DNA of 64,000 nt from Actinostola sp. cb2023 (GCA_033675265.1 JAUJYZ010001059.1:1-64000), one strand, 5' to 3'; positions 21,079 to 33,500 are shown, counted from the stretch's first letter. Program-made: numbers and translations. Notes: a model not told the origin generated them from the letters alone.

Positions 21079-24000
21079 CGAAATCCGCATTTTCTAACTC
21101 GGGCGGCCTGCGGCCTGGGCCCGAGTAATTATAATGTGCAGTACCTTACATATATGTACAGCAGATGTACAGTACTGACATCTGGAACTCATTACTGCAT
21201 TAGTTAAGTAAAATAATGAACTATCAAACTGTTTGGACAGTTGCAGTTACGATAATATATTTTAATATAATTATTATGTCTTTTAGTCCAGAAGTTATTG
21301 GTGATTTAACCAAGCAAATGTTTGGATTTAATCTTGTCACAAAACAAACGGCAAAAGAAGGAGTCCTAGTCAAAAAGGTATGGTACATGTATCCTGGATC
21401 AACAAAACTGAAATCTCTTTGAGATTTTTATTTTTTATTTATAAATGTATTTTTTTATTTTCAAGATTTGCCCATAGGGCAGGTGTTGTATAATAGGACA
21501 CGAAGTCCCATACATTTGTACATGTATATACATAATTATGTACTTGTACCACCCTAGACCATCTGGACCTGCTATAGGACTGTTGCCCTTCATCGTGGTT
21601 ACATGTATCCTGTCATTATATTGACAATAATTTAAATAAGCAGGGTATTCAGATGGAAAGCAGCTTTTGAGTCTTTTTGGCTTCTAACGTGTACACAATA
21701 TACATGTAACAGTGTTTCCAAAACAACTCATGGGTCGTCATGAGTCATCATGGGTCATACTTTCTATTTACAACACCTTGTTCTCAGTTGTAAATTTTTC
21801 AAGTGTGATTTCAGAAAAAAATTGCACGACACGAAGTTCAATTACCACTTAATTATATCCATTTTGAAATTTACAGGAAACACCTGAATTTATCTATAAG
21901 GTACATGTACATGCGACGTATTACATGTACATGTACTCTATAACCTTACAGCTCCTGAGAACATGTGGCAAGCGGCAAATGTTGCCATCAAATACTGACA
22001 TACAATATACATGTACAGCTAATTCTTACTTGAATCTCTCTACTTGGCGTCAAGTGTACGTCATATGAATCTGGGACTGGGTTCTTTTATGCTTAAATTA
22101 ACTTGCTATCATTAAATAACAATAGTACTTGAATGACTATAGGTGATGGTTGCAGAGGCTTATGATATTGACAAAGAGACTTACCTAGCTATATTGATGG
22201 ATAGAGCTTACAATGGACCTGTTATAGTGGGTAGTCCTAAAGGTGGCATGGATATAGAGGAAGTTGCTAAGGAAACACCTGAATTTATCTATAAGGTACA
22301 TGTACATGCGACGTATTAAGCAGCCAGTTATCAAAGTCCTGAACCGATTGTTTACTGTAAAATCTTCCTCTATTTGTAAACCCTAAAATATGACTTATTT
22401 GGTTTACTTGTAAACTAAAACTAGTACTGACTTCTTTTCATGGTTGCTTGCAATTCAACAAGCAGTTGAAAACAACTGAAATCTAAGTCCAGTGTTATTG
22501 TTTAAGAGGAGATTTTTTACGAACGCGCGTATTGAGCGCCAAAAACCAATAGCATGGAGAATACGTTGTACAAGGCTAAAACTGCTTTAGCAAAGAGTTC
22601 AAGTTATTTGTGATGGGTTTTGACCGGTAAAAGTGAAATTAGAGTGTTAATCCAAAGTGAAAATTTGATTTGAATACTGTCCACATGGGCTAGATCTGTA
22701 TATTTACTATTGTTGCTGATGTTTTCCCCTGAATTGCCTCAAATTTGAAACAAAAAGCAGGAAAATGGCTTTGTACAACGCTAAAACAGCTTTAAACAAA
22801 CAATTTACGTTGTTTTTAATAGTTTGTGCTTAGTTAAAATACAATTAGAGTGTTAATCCAAAGCGAAAATCGAAAGTCAAACTGTTCAAAAGCGCTCGTT
22901 TTTGGCGCTTTTGGCGGATATTACGCGATGGTGAAATAAATATCCTCTTAATATAAAACATGCTGTATTTGTGTGAATGTAGACACAAAAAAGAAAAATG
23001 AAGATGACTTTCCTGGTGTACACTGTACATTGCCTTTGTTTGCATTACTACATTACGTAATAATAATAATGCGACCACTTGAGACGAAAGTTGTGTCTGG
23101 TCAATCTCATACTGCAAATATGTTGAATGCAGCTTCTTTGATGTTCAGGTCCCGGTTGCACGAAAAGTGATTAGCGCTATCCAACGGATAAGCTTGATGC
23201 TGTTATCAAATAAATTTTATCAGTTGGACATGACTTATCTGGTAGATTAGCGCAATTCACTTTTCGTGCACCCGGGTCCAGAGTCTAATTGCAAACAATA
23301 AATGTACATTTACAAGTGACAACTTTGGTCTCGTCTACGCATACATGTACGTTACTAGTAGTAGTTGTACAAACACTAATTAATGTGCACGCATGTACAT
23401 GTATGTGCCATTGTAATGAGCATACTTTGTTCTAAAAAACCATGTCTCCGATTTTTGATACGTTGCCTCGTTTAAAAGTTATTTGATGATTTATGTGTAA
23501 ATCGCTTAAAACACATTAATGAACTTTGACAGCAAATATCTCCTTAACAAAAGCATTTATCGGAAATCGGAGACACGGTTTTTTAAAACAAAGTATGCAC
23601 ATTACAATGACAATTTCCATTTAAAAATCGATTGAATTCACGCGTGCAAAATTCTCTTTGAACAAGGCCGGTCGAATTTAAGTAAAATGTGCAATAACAA
23701 AAAATATTTACAAAATAGGAAATAATCTCCAGCATATTTAGAATCTGCATTTATTCAGCTTTAAGAAAATGTATACTTTTATACATGTCGGACGAGTGGT
23801 TAGCGCGCAAGCGGCTTTCAGTGAACAGTGTCACGAAGGTCCCCTGGTACCTTAACGCTACTGTAGTTGTGTATTACAAAGTGGGTTGTAAACACTAATA
23901 TATATTTCACTGCTTTTATTTTCTTATACTTCTTAGGTCCCAGTTGATATAATGAAGGGTTTATCAGACAAAGATGCCAAATGGTTGGCTGGTAAACTCG

Positions 24001-27000
24001 GTTTTGCTGGTTCATTACAAGCAGAGGTAATAAGGATGGACTTATTTAAATTATTTAATGGACTTATCAAAATCTGAATTCTCCTTTTAAATTGCAATGT
24101 AGAATTCAAAGAATCTACAGAAGTATTTACATTTTAATCAGAACTCACTGGTAATGTTATTGCACAGACCCCTTTGCTGTTGTTTCTAACAATAATATTA
24201 GTGATTCTGGGGGTGGTCCATGGGTACATGGGGTGGTCCATGGACCAGTGGTCAGCATTTGGTCAAGACTCCTCATATAAACTCACACTTACAGTAACTT
24301 ATAAGTAACTAACTTAATTTGTATAAACTGGAAATATATCAATCGTTTGTTAATTCCAATGGTAAATACTGCAAGTATTATAAGAGATCCACAAAAGTAA
24401 TAATAACAATCATAATTTGCCAGATCTCCTGACCTTTGGGTGGCAGCTTTTCTCTGAAGCTTGTAGACCTGTTTACAATGTGTTCTTTAATTTGTTTTTG
24501 ACTGTAATTCATTCCATTTGTTTTATATTATTTCTAATAGGCAGTCAGTCAGATCAAGAAACTGTACAAACTATTCCTTGAAGTTGATGCCACACAAATA
24601 GAAATCAATCCCTTTGGCCTGACTCCTGATGGAAAAGGTAAAAGGTACAGGACCACCTGTACATGTATGTTTACAGTCATGGCTATGATATCATACCTTC
24701 TGTCAGAATAATCTTCTTCCATTTCTTGCATAGAATTGCAAAAATCATCAGAAAAGTCACTTAGTTCACACGGTAGTGGATGATTTGTTTTTTATCCGTT
24801 CAAAAAGTTGCCCAGTACACACCGTTTACACGGAACCGTCTCTTTAATTGTATAACATTTTGTATAGAATTTTTGGCCGGGTAGCACAGTTCTGTGTGAA
24901 TGAAACGCCTAAGCGTACAACTTTTTGAATGGTTAAAAATTTATCAGGTGCTGTGTGAGGGGCCTTTAAAACATGTAACAAATGTAAGCTGTTTTCATAT
25001 GCACCCTTTCAATTCTCTTGTGTCTCTGTAGTTGTGTGTTTTGATGCCAAGTTCAATTTTGATGACAATGCAAAGTTCCGTCATCAAGACATCTTTGCAA
25101 TGGAGGACAATACTGAAAATGATGCTCGTGAAGTACAGGCAGCTCAACATAACCTTAACTACATTGGAATGGATGGCAATATTGCATGTTTAGGTATTTA
25201 TTGTCATTAAATAATGGTCCACGTACATGTAAGAACTATGCGACTGAACAGCAATCCACAATGGAATGTAAAAGAGTTGGACTAATCATGTCCACCCAAA
25301 CAAATTTTGACACAAATTATCCAGTCGCGTTTGAGTATTTGTACAATTGATACTGTACATATTTAACATTCATCCGAACTTATTAAATACACAATTATGG
25401 AATGAATGTTGAATTTGTACAGATTCTATTACTGACAGTTATTGTCTTGGGCTGTTCTGCTTGGTTAGATATCAAACACTTCCAATAAATCACCCAAAAT
25501 AATTGATTAACTTTATTTTTACATTGAAATATTATGATGTGTCATCCATATTCTACATGTATGTGGTGTGTTTTTCATAGATATTTTATGATTGTGTTTT
25601 GTTGCTTTTGAAGTAATCAAATGTTCAGTATCCTTTAGTTCTTATCTAATCATTTTCTTATGCCAATTTCCAGTAAATGGTGCTGGTTTAGCCATGGCTA
25701 CAATGGATATCATTAAGCTTCATAAAGGTGAACCTTCTAATTTCCTGGACCTTGGTGGTGGTGTCCAGGAAGAAGGTGTTTTACATGCATTAGAGATTGT
25801 CAGCAAAGACCCCAGGGTAAGAGATTACATGTACATCATAATCAAGACAGTCTGTGGAAAGAGGAAAGGGATGAGAAGGGAGGGTCCTCGAATGAATACA
25901 TGTGTGGAAACCTCAGTGTGCTTGGAGTCATATCCCTACAAGATTTTATATTATATAGTTAGGACATTTACATATTTGGATAATTATTATATATAGTCTT
26001 AGATTTAGTTAGGATATTTAAAGTGCCTATAACCCCTGTGAGTTTGTTTTAAAAATCGATTATATATTAAGTGAATAGTTACAGGTTTCAGTATTTTGTG
26101 ATTTGAACTTCGTGTTTGTGAGTATAGAGGTTTGAAATCGGGATATGTTAATTTGATGACGTGACTTAAGGAGTGATGCCATAGCTTATTTAGTTGTGTT
26201 CTTTCTGAAATAGGATAAAAAGTTTATCAAATCATATCCATAAACTGTGAAAAGATATTGCAAGTTTCAAAATGTACTCAGTAATTTGCACAAGGGTGTT
26301 TTTGTATGAGACCTGATTCCTTAAAGTGCGTCATTTTGACGTCATCTGATTTCCATATCGCGATTTCAAACCTCTATAACTTGCAAACGCGAAGTTCAAA
26401 TCACAAAATACTGAAACCTGCAACTGTATTCACTTAATACATGTGTATATAATCGATTTTTAAAACAAACTCACAGGGGTTATAGGCACTTTAATTTAAC
26501 ATTTAAATTTTTAAAAGTATATTATATTTATATTTTTGTTTTATATATATTTGTTACATTTTTGTTCACGTTCACGTTTTAACGAGCTTTGTAGCTCCTA
26601 GGTGATTACGTGTTGAAATAAATTATTATTATTAATAGTAGCACGATGGTAGTACCAATAGCACCAAAGGGAGAGAGCCTAGGAACTACAGTACTTAGTC
26701 TTATGTTGCCACTCCCTTTGTTACCCCATTGTCTTTATTCAATCATCCAACTCAAGCTTTCAGTATTCTTGTTTGGAGTATTTTATACACTGTCACTGGT
26801 ATTTCCTAATGTTCCAGTGTTGCTTCTATTACAGGTCAAAGTAATACTGGTGAATATCTTTGGTGGTATTGTTGACTGTTCTGTGGTAGCCAGTGGAATT
26901 ATCTCTGCTTATGAAAAACTTAAACTTGACTTGCCAATCGTTGTCCGATTAGAAGGTAAGTTTTAAGTTGGTTGTGTTCAACTCCAGTCATCCACCCATC

Positions 27001-27688
27001 CATCCAACCATCCATTCACCCATCCATTGGTTATAATTGTTATTTATAACTATTGATTAGGGCTCCTATTGATAACAGTGTATTATATACACTGAAAGGA
27101 CAACCCTGTTTAAATAAAGGTTTATTCATTCATTCATCCACCCACCCATCCAACCATCCTTCCATCCATCCATCCGTCCAACCATCCATCCATCCATCCA
27201 TTCATCCAACCATCCATCCAACCAACCAACCATCCATCCAACCATCCATCCATCCATCCATCCATCCATTCATTCATCCAACCATCCATCCATCCAACCA
27301 ACCATCCATCCATCCATCCAACCATCCATCCAACCATCCATCCATCCATTCATCCATCCATCCACACTTTGTAAACCTACCACGTTTAAATAAAGTTTCT
27401 ATTCTATCCATCCATCCATTTTGTCAATAATTTAGTTTCCCTTGCCTTGTTCCAGTGCCATTTATTCTGTAATTGTTGAACATTTTTCTTCTATTTCCAC
27501 GTGACTGATCTCATTCACTTTCCCATTCCTCTATCTGTTTACTTTTCACTCATTTGTTTATCATTCTCTCCGTAGGAAACAATGTTGACAAAGCGCAACA
27601 ATTACTGGAAGAGAGTGGTATGCCTCTAATATCAGCAAGAGACATGGATGACGCAGCCATCAAGGCTGTTGTTAGTTTGGGAGACTAA
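19041..27688 (+). CDS. SUCLG2: Succinyl-CoA ligase [GDP-forming] beta subunit, mitochondrial, 11 exons
   Basis: The exons are 19041-19130, 19478-19625, 20193-20292, 21287-21377, 22143-22295, 23937-24026, 24541-24637, 25032-25193, 25674-25816, 26835-26955 and 27576-27688. All have GT-AG borders and consistent phases, giving 435 residues; the human protein has about 432. The N terminus ([16 protein letters not shown]) is basic, without acidic residues, and fits a mitochondrial presequence. The mature protein starts near [11 protein letters not shown]. The ATP-grasp loop AGGRGKG is at 92-98, followed by [14 protein letters not shown]. Metal- and nucleotide-site motifs EINPFG and [14 protein letters not shown] follow. 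The CoA-ligase domain has [29 protein letters not shown] and VVRLEGNN. NPFG and HLTKD favour the GTP-specific beta subunit over SUCLA2. With the alpha subunit it forms GTP from succinyl-CoA in the citric acid cycle matrix. No canonical AATAAA lies within 700 bp of the stop. Confidence 0.95.
19245..19400. repeat. Dispersed 155-bp repeat, copy 1 (SUCLG2 intron 1)
   Basis: Shares AACTCACACTTACAGTAACT, CAATCGTTTGTTAATT and AATAATAACAATCATAATTT in the same order with 24281-24425 in intron 6. The copies differ by small indels. The type is unknown; no terminal inverted repeats are seen. Confidence 0.7.
20343..21126 (+). mobile_element. Hairpin-ended repeat, copy A (SUCLG2 intron 3)
   Basis: Starts with the perfect hairpin ACGCTCAATGAGCGT, then CACTCGGGC. 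It ends in a long hairpin, ACTCGGGC...GCCCGAGT (21097-21126). The interior has imperfect repeats of CTGACAATGACTGACAGTTG and of GAGTTCATTTGATTTG, and an (ACT)n tract near 21044-21077. Relatives are at 28498-29060, 32163-33500 and, on the minus strand, 47934-49566. Confidence 0.75.
21877..21900 (+). other. Decoy or alternative 24-nt mini-exon in SUCLG2 intron 4
   Basis: A 47-bp block copying the last 24 nt of exon 5 and its 23-bp downstream donor context lies 371 bp upstream of the real exon end. Here it is preceded by AAATTTACAG and followed by GTACATG, giving a complete AG...GT bounded mini-exon encoding ETPEFIYK in phase 0. Inclusion would insert eight residues without shifting frame. Whether it is used is unknown. 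Confidence 0.45.
22500..22930. repeat. Dispersed repeat, copy 1 (SUCLG2 intron 5)
   Basis: Shares TTGACCGGTAAAAG, CCACATGGGCTAGATC and TACTATTGTTGCT with 45290-45560 in the same order. It also has an internal partial duplication (GAAATTAGAGTGTTAATCC recurs). No ORF. Confidence 0.6.
23150..23276. mobile_element. MITE with CCCGGGTGCACGAAAAGTG-type ends
   Basis: CCCGGTTGCACGAAAAGTG at the left is mirrored by CACTTTTCGTGCACCCGGG. Inner GATTAGCGC and TTATC motifs are also mirrored. About 127 bp, in SUCLG2 intron 5. Confidence 0.8.
23406..23612. mobile_element. Palindromic MITE (SUCLG2 intron 5)
   Basis: Left end TGCCATTGTAATG and right end CATTACAATGACA are inverted, with inner arms ATACTTTGTTCTAAAAAACC and GGTTTTTTAAAACAAAGTAT. 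No ORF. Confidence 0.75.
24281..24425. repeat. Dispersed 155-bp repeat, copy 2 (SUCLG2 intron 6)
   Basis: Homologous in direct orientation to 19245-19400 in intron 1, with about 15 bp deleted in the first third. Confidence 0.7.
26018..26494. mobile_element. TTAA-flanked palindromic MITE (SUCLG2 intron 9)
   Basis: TTAA lies at 26018-26021 and 26491-26494. Ends AGTGCCTATAACCCCTGTGAG and CTCACAGGGGTTATAGGCACT are perfect inverses, and arms of about 140 bp continue inward. It sits within AT-rich sequence whose far side (26500-26640) resembles a retrotransposon 3' tail ending in AATAAATTATTATTATT. Confidence 0.85.
26990..27420. repeat. (CATC)n-type microsatellite in SUCLG2 intron 10
   Basis: Long imperfect runs of CCATCCAT/CCAACCAT tetranucleotides, densest at 27125-27365. 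The HPSIHPS and DGWMDGW peptides read from it are artefacts. Confidence 0.95.
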
Positions 27689-28470
27689 TGATTGTAGCTG
27701 CGCTCTAGAAATAATTGACTATCTAGGGTTTATTTTTAATATAACATTATCACCATATTGCGCTGTCCTTCAAACTGCTATACATCAGATAAAATGCTTG
27801 TAAGAATACACTGTAAAAATTAGTAAAGAGAAGATCTAAAAGTGGTTGTGCGTATTCGACCTTTTCCCTTGCATATCGCGTTTCAGAGGTAAATGAGAAA
27901 ACATGCAGGCGAGAGATAAAGGTCCACTTGTAAGAGTATCGGTATCTGAACGTTGTAATTGGAATTCTGAGCACTATCAGTTAAACACGAAGTTCCAGCA
28001 TAAAAGGAGCCAGCCCATGGCAAGGTCTTCGTGTAGCTACACAAATTGTCCGGGCTATCGTTTTGTGTAAAAATGATACATAGAATGACAACAATATTAG
28101 CATGGCAGGACTTTTGTGCAGCTACAGGCAGCCCGTAGAAAGACAGTACGTTTGCTAATTAATATTTGTATCGCTACATAAAACACATTGATATGTACAT
28201 GAATATGCGTTAATTAACAAAGATTGATTACACAAATGTATTGTTGTACCCCTGGGCAGCGTCCTTTTATACCGGAACTTCGTGTTGAACGGAGGCTTCA
28301 GTGAATTTGATGTAAACACGAAGTAATGATTTCATTCTTTGTATCGATAATGATGTCATGTGATGGTGACGTCATCGTCAGTAATCACTACCAGTGTGTA
28401 ATTAAGGGTAAAAAGCGTTAACTGACATTTTCACAATGTATGTTGGAATTATAATAAACAATTGAAATTA
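27689..28470. other. SUCLG2 3' flank, no further gene
   Basis: AT-rich, with no supported frame and no clear inverted repeat. The first AATAAA on the plus strand is at 28453-28458, next to the following mobile element. Confidence 0.4.
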
Positions 28471-28497
28471 GCTGAACGACAATCTAAAGACGCTCAA

Positions 28498-29060
28498 TGG
28501 CTCCTGGAAAAGGCCAGTTGCGTGAGGAGAGACCTGACAATGACTGACAGTTGCGTGACGAGGGAGACTATATGTCTGCCAGATGAAGGGCTATACGATC
28601 TCGATTTACGAACATTGACCTTGCTTGCCTTAAATGCTTTGATGTGCTTTGAAGTACGATTTTTACGATTCCTTTTCCTTCTGAATTTTTCAAACGTGGA
28701 ATAAAATAAACATCCATCATGAGTTACTGAAAATATAACTCGACTGGCTCGACTGTTTGCATGACTTCTGTATTACGTACATATAGCTTTCTGTCAATAG
28801 ATGGAGTTATACATGACCGTTGTACGGCGTTGGTCGTGAGTTTAATTACTCGGGCCCTTCCGAAGGAAGCCCGAGTTAGAAAATACACTTTTTTTTTTTT
28901 TTTTTTTTTTTTCAGGTGATGGAATGAAGAAAAAATGCGAAGAATGCGATGTATTTGATCCTATCGAGTTTCAAGATTTCTCATCATAGATCTTCAAGCT
29001 ATTAAGTTCAGGATTGTAGTTGATCATTCCACGATGAAGCTAAGGCGCGTTTGCTTTTGT
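28498..29060. mobile_element. Hairpin-ended repeat, composite copy B
   Basis: A plus-oriented fragment (GACGCTCAATGG at 28498, then GCCAGTTGCGTGAGGAGAGA) meets a perfect hairpin ACTCGGGCCCTTCCGAAGG... at 28848-28876. A minus-oriented fragment continues after it (CGAGTTTCAAGATTTCTCA near 28965). A run of 24 T lies at 28889-28912. It appears to be two members joined at their hairpin ends. Confidence 0.6.
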
Positions 29061-29635
29061 TATAAATGAAACGACATCTTTCAGAGTGGGCCCACACGAA
29101 TAGCCGTATGCTTTTGTCTGTGAAATGAGCCTGTTTAAAGCCCGTGTTTTATCGGCTGTTCTATAACGCCTTTCCACGAACTCGAACTCGTATCCAAAAA
29201 TGAATTGAGACAAAGGCGATCGAGCAAGGTCAATGTTCGAAAATCCGTGTTCTTTTCAGTAAGATGACAGTTGTAAAGTGATCCTTATCTGAGTCATACA
29301 TCTATTACGCGACCTAATTTTAGAACCGTTGATTTAAAACCGAATTTCCACGCTCAAAACAGGTCAGTGAACGGCAAAAATACAATCGAAATCAAAACGT
29401 CCTTAGATTTTAGGGATCTATTACACAGGTAGCCCAAGCTATTAATGAGAGGCTTTATCATTCGACTCATTTCTATCCGCAGTTCTGATTGGCTGAAAGA
29501 CCTGCAAATAACTGCGTACAAATAACGGTCTGAGCATGCGCAGTGAAGATTAAGCAGTGATCATTCACAGTGTAAACATGGCAGCTCGTTTTACAATATT
29601 TTTTCTTGATGTTTATATTCAATAAATTCCTTATT
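29061..29635. other. Intergenic, repeat-derived, no gene seen
   Basis: No frame or hairpin here could be supported. ATTGGCTGAAAG near 29490 is the kind of motif common in MITE arms. Confidence 0.35.
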
Positions 29636-29975
29636 AATTGATAGAAATGATTCGAATGATAAAACAACTAGACGCTCTAGTAGCGTTAAGTCGGGCTTCT
29701 TGGAGCAAGCAGTGGTTGCAGAGGAGGTTGGACACGCTTCGCAAAGGATCACAGGTAAAGCTCTCGACCAATCATATTGTTTGTTTTCGTTTTTCCACGT
29801 GCGTATGTGGGAAAGGCAAAGTACTGTGAATAGCGAAGGTAAGCACTCTTTATCTACATGTTTTCGCTTAAATCGAAACGATCTTTCAAAACAGATAGAA
29901 ATGATTCGAATGATAAAACAACTAGACGCTCTAGTAGCGTTAAGTCGGGCTTCTTGGAGCAAGCAGTGGTTGCTG
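29636..29975. repeat. Direct duplication of an 83-bp block
   Basis: 29636-29718 and 29893-29975 are almost identical (GATAGAAATGATTCGAATGA through CTAGTAGCGTTAAGTCGGGC). They are separated by about 175 bp. Confidence 0.8.
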
Positions 29976-30199
29976 CGATCGGTAATCTCGACTGAACCTG
30001 ATTTGCTCTCGACCATACTGATCCATTGTCAATGAAATATTGTCAATGGCAATATAAAAGCTCGAGCAAGAGCCCGCGCGCCCTAGACTAAAAAGTAATG
30101 CATCAAACACGTAGGCAAGGTAATTCATTAACGCACTATGGTTTAGAATGATCATAAAGTATTGTATATGTACAATAATCAAATCTCCCAGCACAAGAA

Positions 30200-30600
30200 T
30201 AGCTTTTTCTAGAATATCACAATCATCAAGAGTATTTACCTAGCCTCCTCCGCAGGCTACTTTATCGGAATGGCATTTGTATCGGAATTGGGATTCCAGG
30301 AGTTGCCTGCGGAGGAGGCTAGTATTTACCATGTCTTCTACTGAATACATGAAATTCAATACACAGAACGTGACGAGATAACGATCGCTTCTACAAAAAT
30401 AACTAGAGCCATGACATTCACACACAACACGAGTATAAATTATAATGGCCATACTTTGCATAACGCGATCTGAATTGTTGATAACATGCATCATTATACT
30501 TGTGTACATTGCTTAGATCCATCACTTTCTCTAGAACATCACAATCATCAAGAGTATTTATCTACTGAATACATGAAATTCCATACACAGGACGTGACGA
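30200..30600. repeat. Diverged direct repeat with an inserted GCCTCC hairpin
   Basis: ATCACAATCATCAAGAGTAT occurs at about 30217 and 30540, and CTACTGAATACATGAAATTC at about 30336 and 30562. A hairpin with stem AGCCTCCTCCGCAGG...CCTGCGGAGGAGGCT (30242-30322) sits inside the first copy. A similar TAGCCTCC...GGAGGCTA hairpin lies at 57225-57281. Confidence 0.65.
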
Positions 30601-30605
30601 GTTAA

Positions 30606-31330
30606 TTAAACGATCTTTTCTACAATAATAATACTGATTGTACAAACAAAATCTAACCGTATTTTACTAGCATTTAACACAATGAAACAAAACAAAAGAA
30701 TGACGATATTTACTGTGAGGACTGTAAGAGCCACGTGCTGAATAAGAACTTTTCCAGTTGCTTCGTGGACGATCATCTTTCGCTTCATCCAATATGGCGA
30801 CGTTCAAGTTCAGGTCAAGATCAGTCTTGCTCGTGCTTTTCTTGCAATCAGAGTAGTTCTTTTCAGCTCAGAGTTCGTTGTTAAGTCAATAGTCATTGTT
30901 TTGTCATTTTGTTCGTAGTTTGTGTTTACAGTTTTCTCATTTGCTTTTGATATTTCATAACATTTTGACTTTAATAAGACTTTTTCAGATAAGCTTATGA
31001 TATTGAATCCGCGGAACGACCTGGTCCGAAAAGTAGGCCTACCGCTAACGGTGTGTGAGTTTGTATGTGAGATGAGCGTATTAGACATACTTCGTTCAAA
31101 TGTTTTTTTCTCACGATCACAAGACGACATAACCTTCCTTCGACAAGGTTTGTGAAGAAAGAGGACGATGTGCGATGTCTCGTCTTGATCCGTCTTGATA
31201 AGCCATGTGGTTTGAGCCTTCGGTGATTATCTTAGCGGCCGGCACAGGGCGCATGCGCTGAATTTGAGGCCAACGACGACAAAGAACGCTTCTCATTTTT
31301 AGAGTCGGGTCTTCCACAGGAAGCCCGACT
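30606..31330. other. Intergenic with minus-strand frames of doubtful status
   Basis: Minus-strand frames of 106 codons (30810-31130) and 66 codons (31117-31317) overlap. They have no domain, signal peptide or clear splice sites. ATGGCGACG on the plus strand at 30793 lies in a YY1-like context but reads only 20 codons. I do not call a gene. Confidence 0.3.
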
Positions 31331-31344
31331 AATTATTGAACTCA

Positions 31345-31475
31345 GTTATCGCAAAATATCGTGATTTTGTCAGTGTCTCGCAGATTAATTATTAACAATT
31401 ATTATTATTATTATTAACAGATTAATTATTAACGATTAATCTGCTCACAACTGACAAATCACGATATTTTGCTCA
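31345..31475. mobile_element. Palindromic MITE with GCAAAATATCGTGATTTTGTC ends
   Basis: The arm starting at 31351 is mirrored at 31452-31474. The loop holds ATTATT repeats and AGATTAATTATTAAC twice. A single arm of the same family is at about 12320-12385. Confidence 0.7.
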
Positions 31476-31759
31476 ACCTCGTCCAATAATTGCTTAATTA
31501 CCCAAATTTTGTAAAAATAAATATAATAATTGTTACAGTATTATATTTAATTTGTATTACTTAGGCTGGAATTGATGGTAGTTTTTCGCAAATCAATCAT
31601 TCCACAAGGCCCTAGGTATTACACCGAATAACACAATATGATTTTATACAAGATTTATTCAGTTCATCATTGTGTGTTGGCTTCTGGCTGAGTTCCACCA
31701 ACAAAATACTAAAATCCCTGACCTAACCTAGCTCCTTCCTGAATCAGAGATGCTTAATA

Positions 31760-31990
31760 CCATTTACCCGGAAATGCCGGTTGGAAAATCAAATATGGTA
31801 TGTGTCATTACGATCGGAAAGTTCCTGAAAACTCGATCGGTCTAGTGATTGGGGTAATCCACTTTTCCCGCTCTTTTCAGTTTTTCCGTAGACGCGTGTA
31901 TCATTGGACCGATTTTTCCGGAACTTTCCGATCGGAATGGATCGGAATGACTTTTTCAACCAGAATTACCGGCTTTTCCGGTTCAATGGT
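31760..31990. mobile_element. Imperfect palindromic repeat rich in TTTTCCG and GATCGGAA
   Basis: ACGATCGGAAAGTTCC is mirrored by GGAACTTTCCGATCG about 110 bp later. Outer ACCCGGAAATGCCGG and CCGGCTTTTCCGG are also inverted. Non-coding. Confidence 0.6.
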
Positions 31991-32162
31991 AAGCATCCTA
32001 GATGTACAGTAGTCACGTGATGCTGAGTAAAGTTTTACAGGAAAATAGAATGAGGGAATTGCTTCTTGTTCGAGATAGCGAGGTTCCACCGTAATTAATG
32101 AAAACAAAACCGAAGGAAAAGAACACTCTCGTCACTCTCAATTCATGTATAATAATAATAAC

Positions 32163-33500
32163 AAGACGCTCAATGAGCGTACACTCGGGCTTATGAAAAG
32201 GACAATGTCAGTTGCGTGAGGAGAGACCTGACAATGACTGACAGTTGCGTGACGAGGGAGACTATATGTCTGCCAGATGAAGGGCTATACGATCTCGATT
32301 TACGAAAATTGACCTTGCTTGCCTTAAATGCTTTGATGTAGTTTTGAAGTACGATTTTTACGATTCCTTTTCCTTCTGAATTTTTCAAACGTGGAATAAA
32401 ATAAACATCCATCATGAGTTACTGAAAATAACTCGACTGGCTCGACTGTTTGCATGACTTCTGTACATATAGCTTTCTGTCAATAGATGGAGTTATACAT
32501 GACCGTTGTACGGCGTTGGTCGGTGAGTTTAATTATAACAATGTCAGTTGCGTGAGGAGAGACCTGACAATGACTGACAGTTGCGTGACGAGGGAGACTA
32601 TGTATAGCATCTGCTGAGTAATCTTGAAACTCGAATGATTTTCAGACGGCTCATGTGTCTTTGCCTATAAATTTCGGAATTCATGCCTTCAATGTGTCCG
32701 AAAATCAGTCCGAAACCCTTCACAATGACGAACAGCGTGTGTGACATATGTGAGAGGAGCGTTTCTTTCCTGCAAGTTGGATACATAAAAGTGTTACGTT
32801 CGAAGTTATGCCCAAATTTCGTACATTGACCTTGCTTAGTCCGTGGCGTTGATGACGGCCTATTTGCTTTGATGAAGTTTTGAAGTACGATTTTTACGAT
32901 TCCTTTTCCTTCCGAATGTTTCAAACATGGAATAAAATAAACTTCAATCATTATATTTCTCAGAAATGTGTTTCATTTTATTGTTGGATACCTTTTAAAC
33001 GGGTTTTTGAAACCACGGCGTGACGGCAGTCATGCAGCAAGCACTGATCCCAAATTTCGTAGACTTCGTACATTGATCTTGCTCATGTTAAAACAATGAT
33101 TGCATGATCGTGTTTAAAAGGAAGTAATCGATGGCTCGACTTCGCCATACAACATAGGCTCATCGTAAAGTCCATTCAGAACTAGGAATTTCATTCAGTC
33201 CAAGCTCTCCGTTATTATTTGGCTGTTTTAGTTTTCATTTCGGATTTCATTTGCTGTCGAAATTCGAATATATCCAGGATGCTTCAAGTAATCGCTCGAT
33301 GGGAACCCGCATATATTTTGGGACAGAGTGTAGCTTGCTTTCTTATCTGCTGAGTAATCTTGGAACTCGATACGATCACATACTTCGCATTTTTTGTACC
33401 GATAAGATCACATACTTCACATTTTGTGTCCTACGAAGAAAAATAATGATAGAAGAAAACGCATTTTATAACTCGGGCTTCCTTCGGAAGGGCCCGAGTA
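32163..33500 (+). mobile_element. Hairpin-ended repeat, copy C (1.34 kb)
   Basis: The left hairpin GACGCTCAATGAGCGT is followed by ACACTCGGGC. The right terminal hairpin ACTCGGGCTTCC...GGGCCCGAGT is at 33471-33500. The interior repeats GAGAGACCTGACAATGACTG twice and encodes short minus-strand frames starting MMDVYFIPRLKNSEGKG and MIEVYFIPCLKHSEGKG. This frame is shared with copy D, but it ends after about 30 conserved residues. Confidence 0.75.

Noticed and set aside
27053..27430. HPSIHPS repeat protein
   Set aside because: Translation of a CATC microsatellite in SUCLG2 intron 10.
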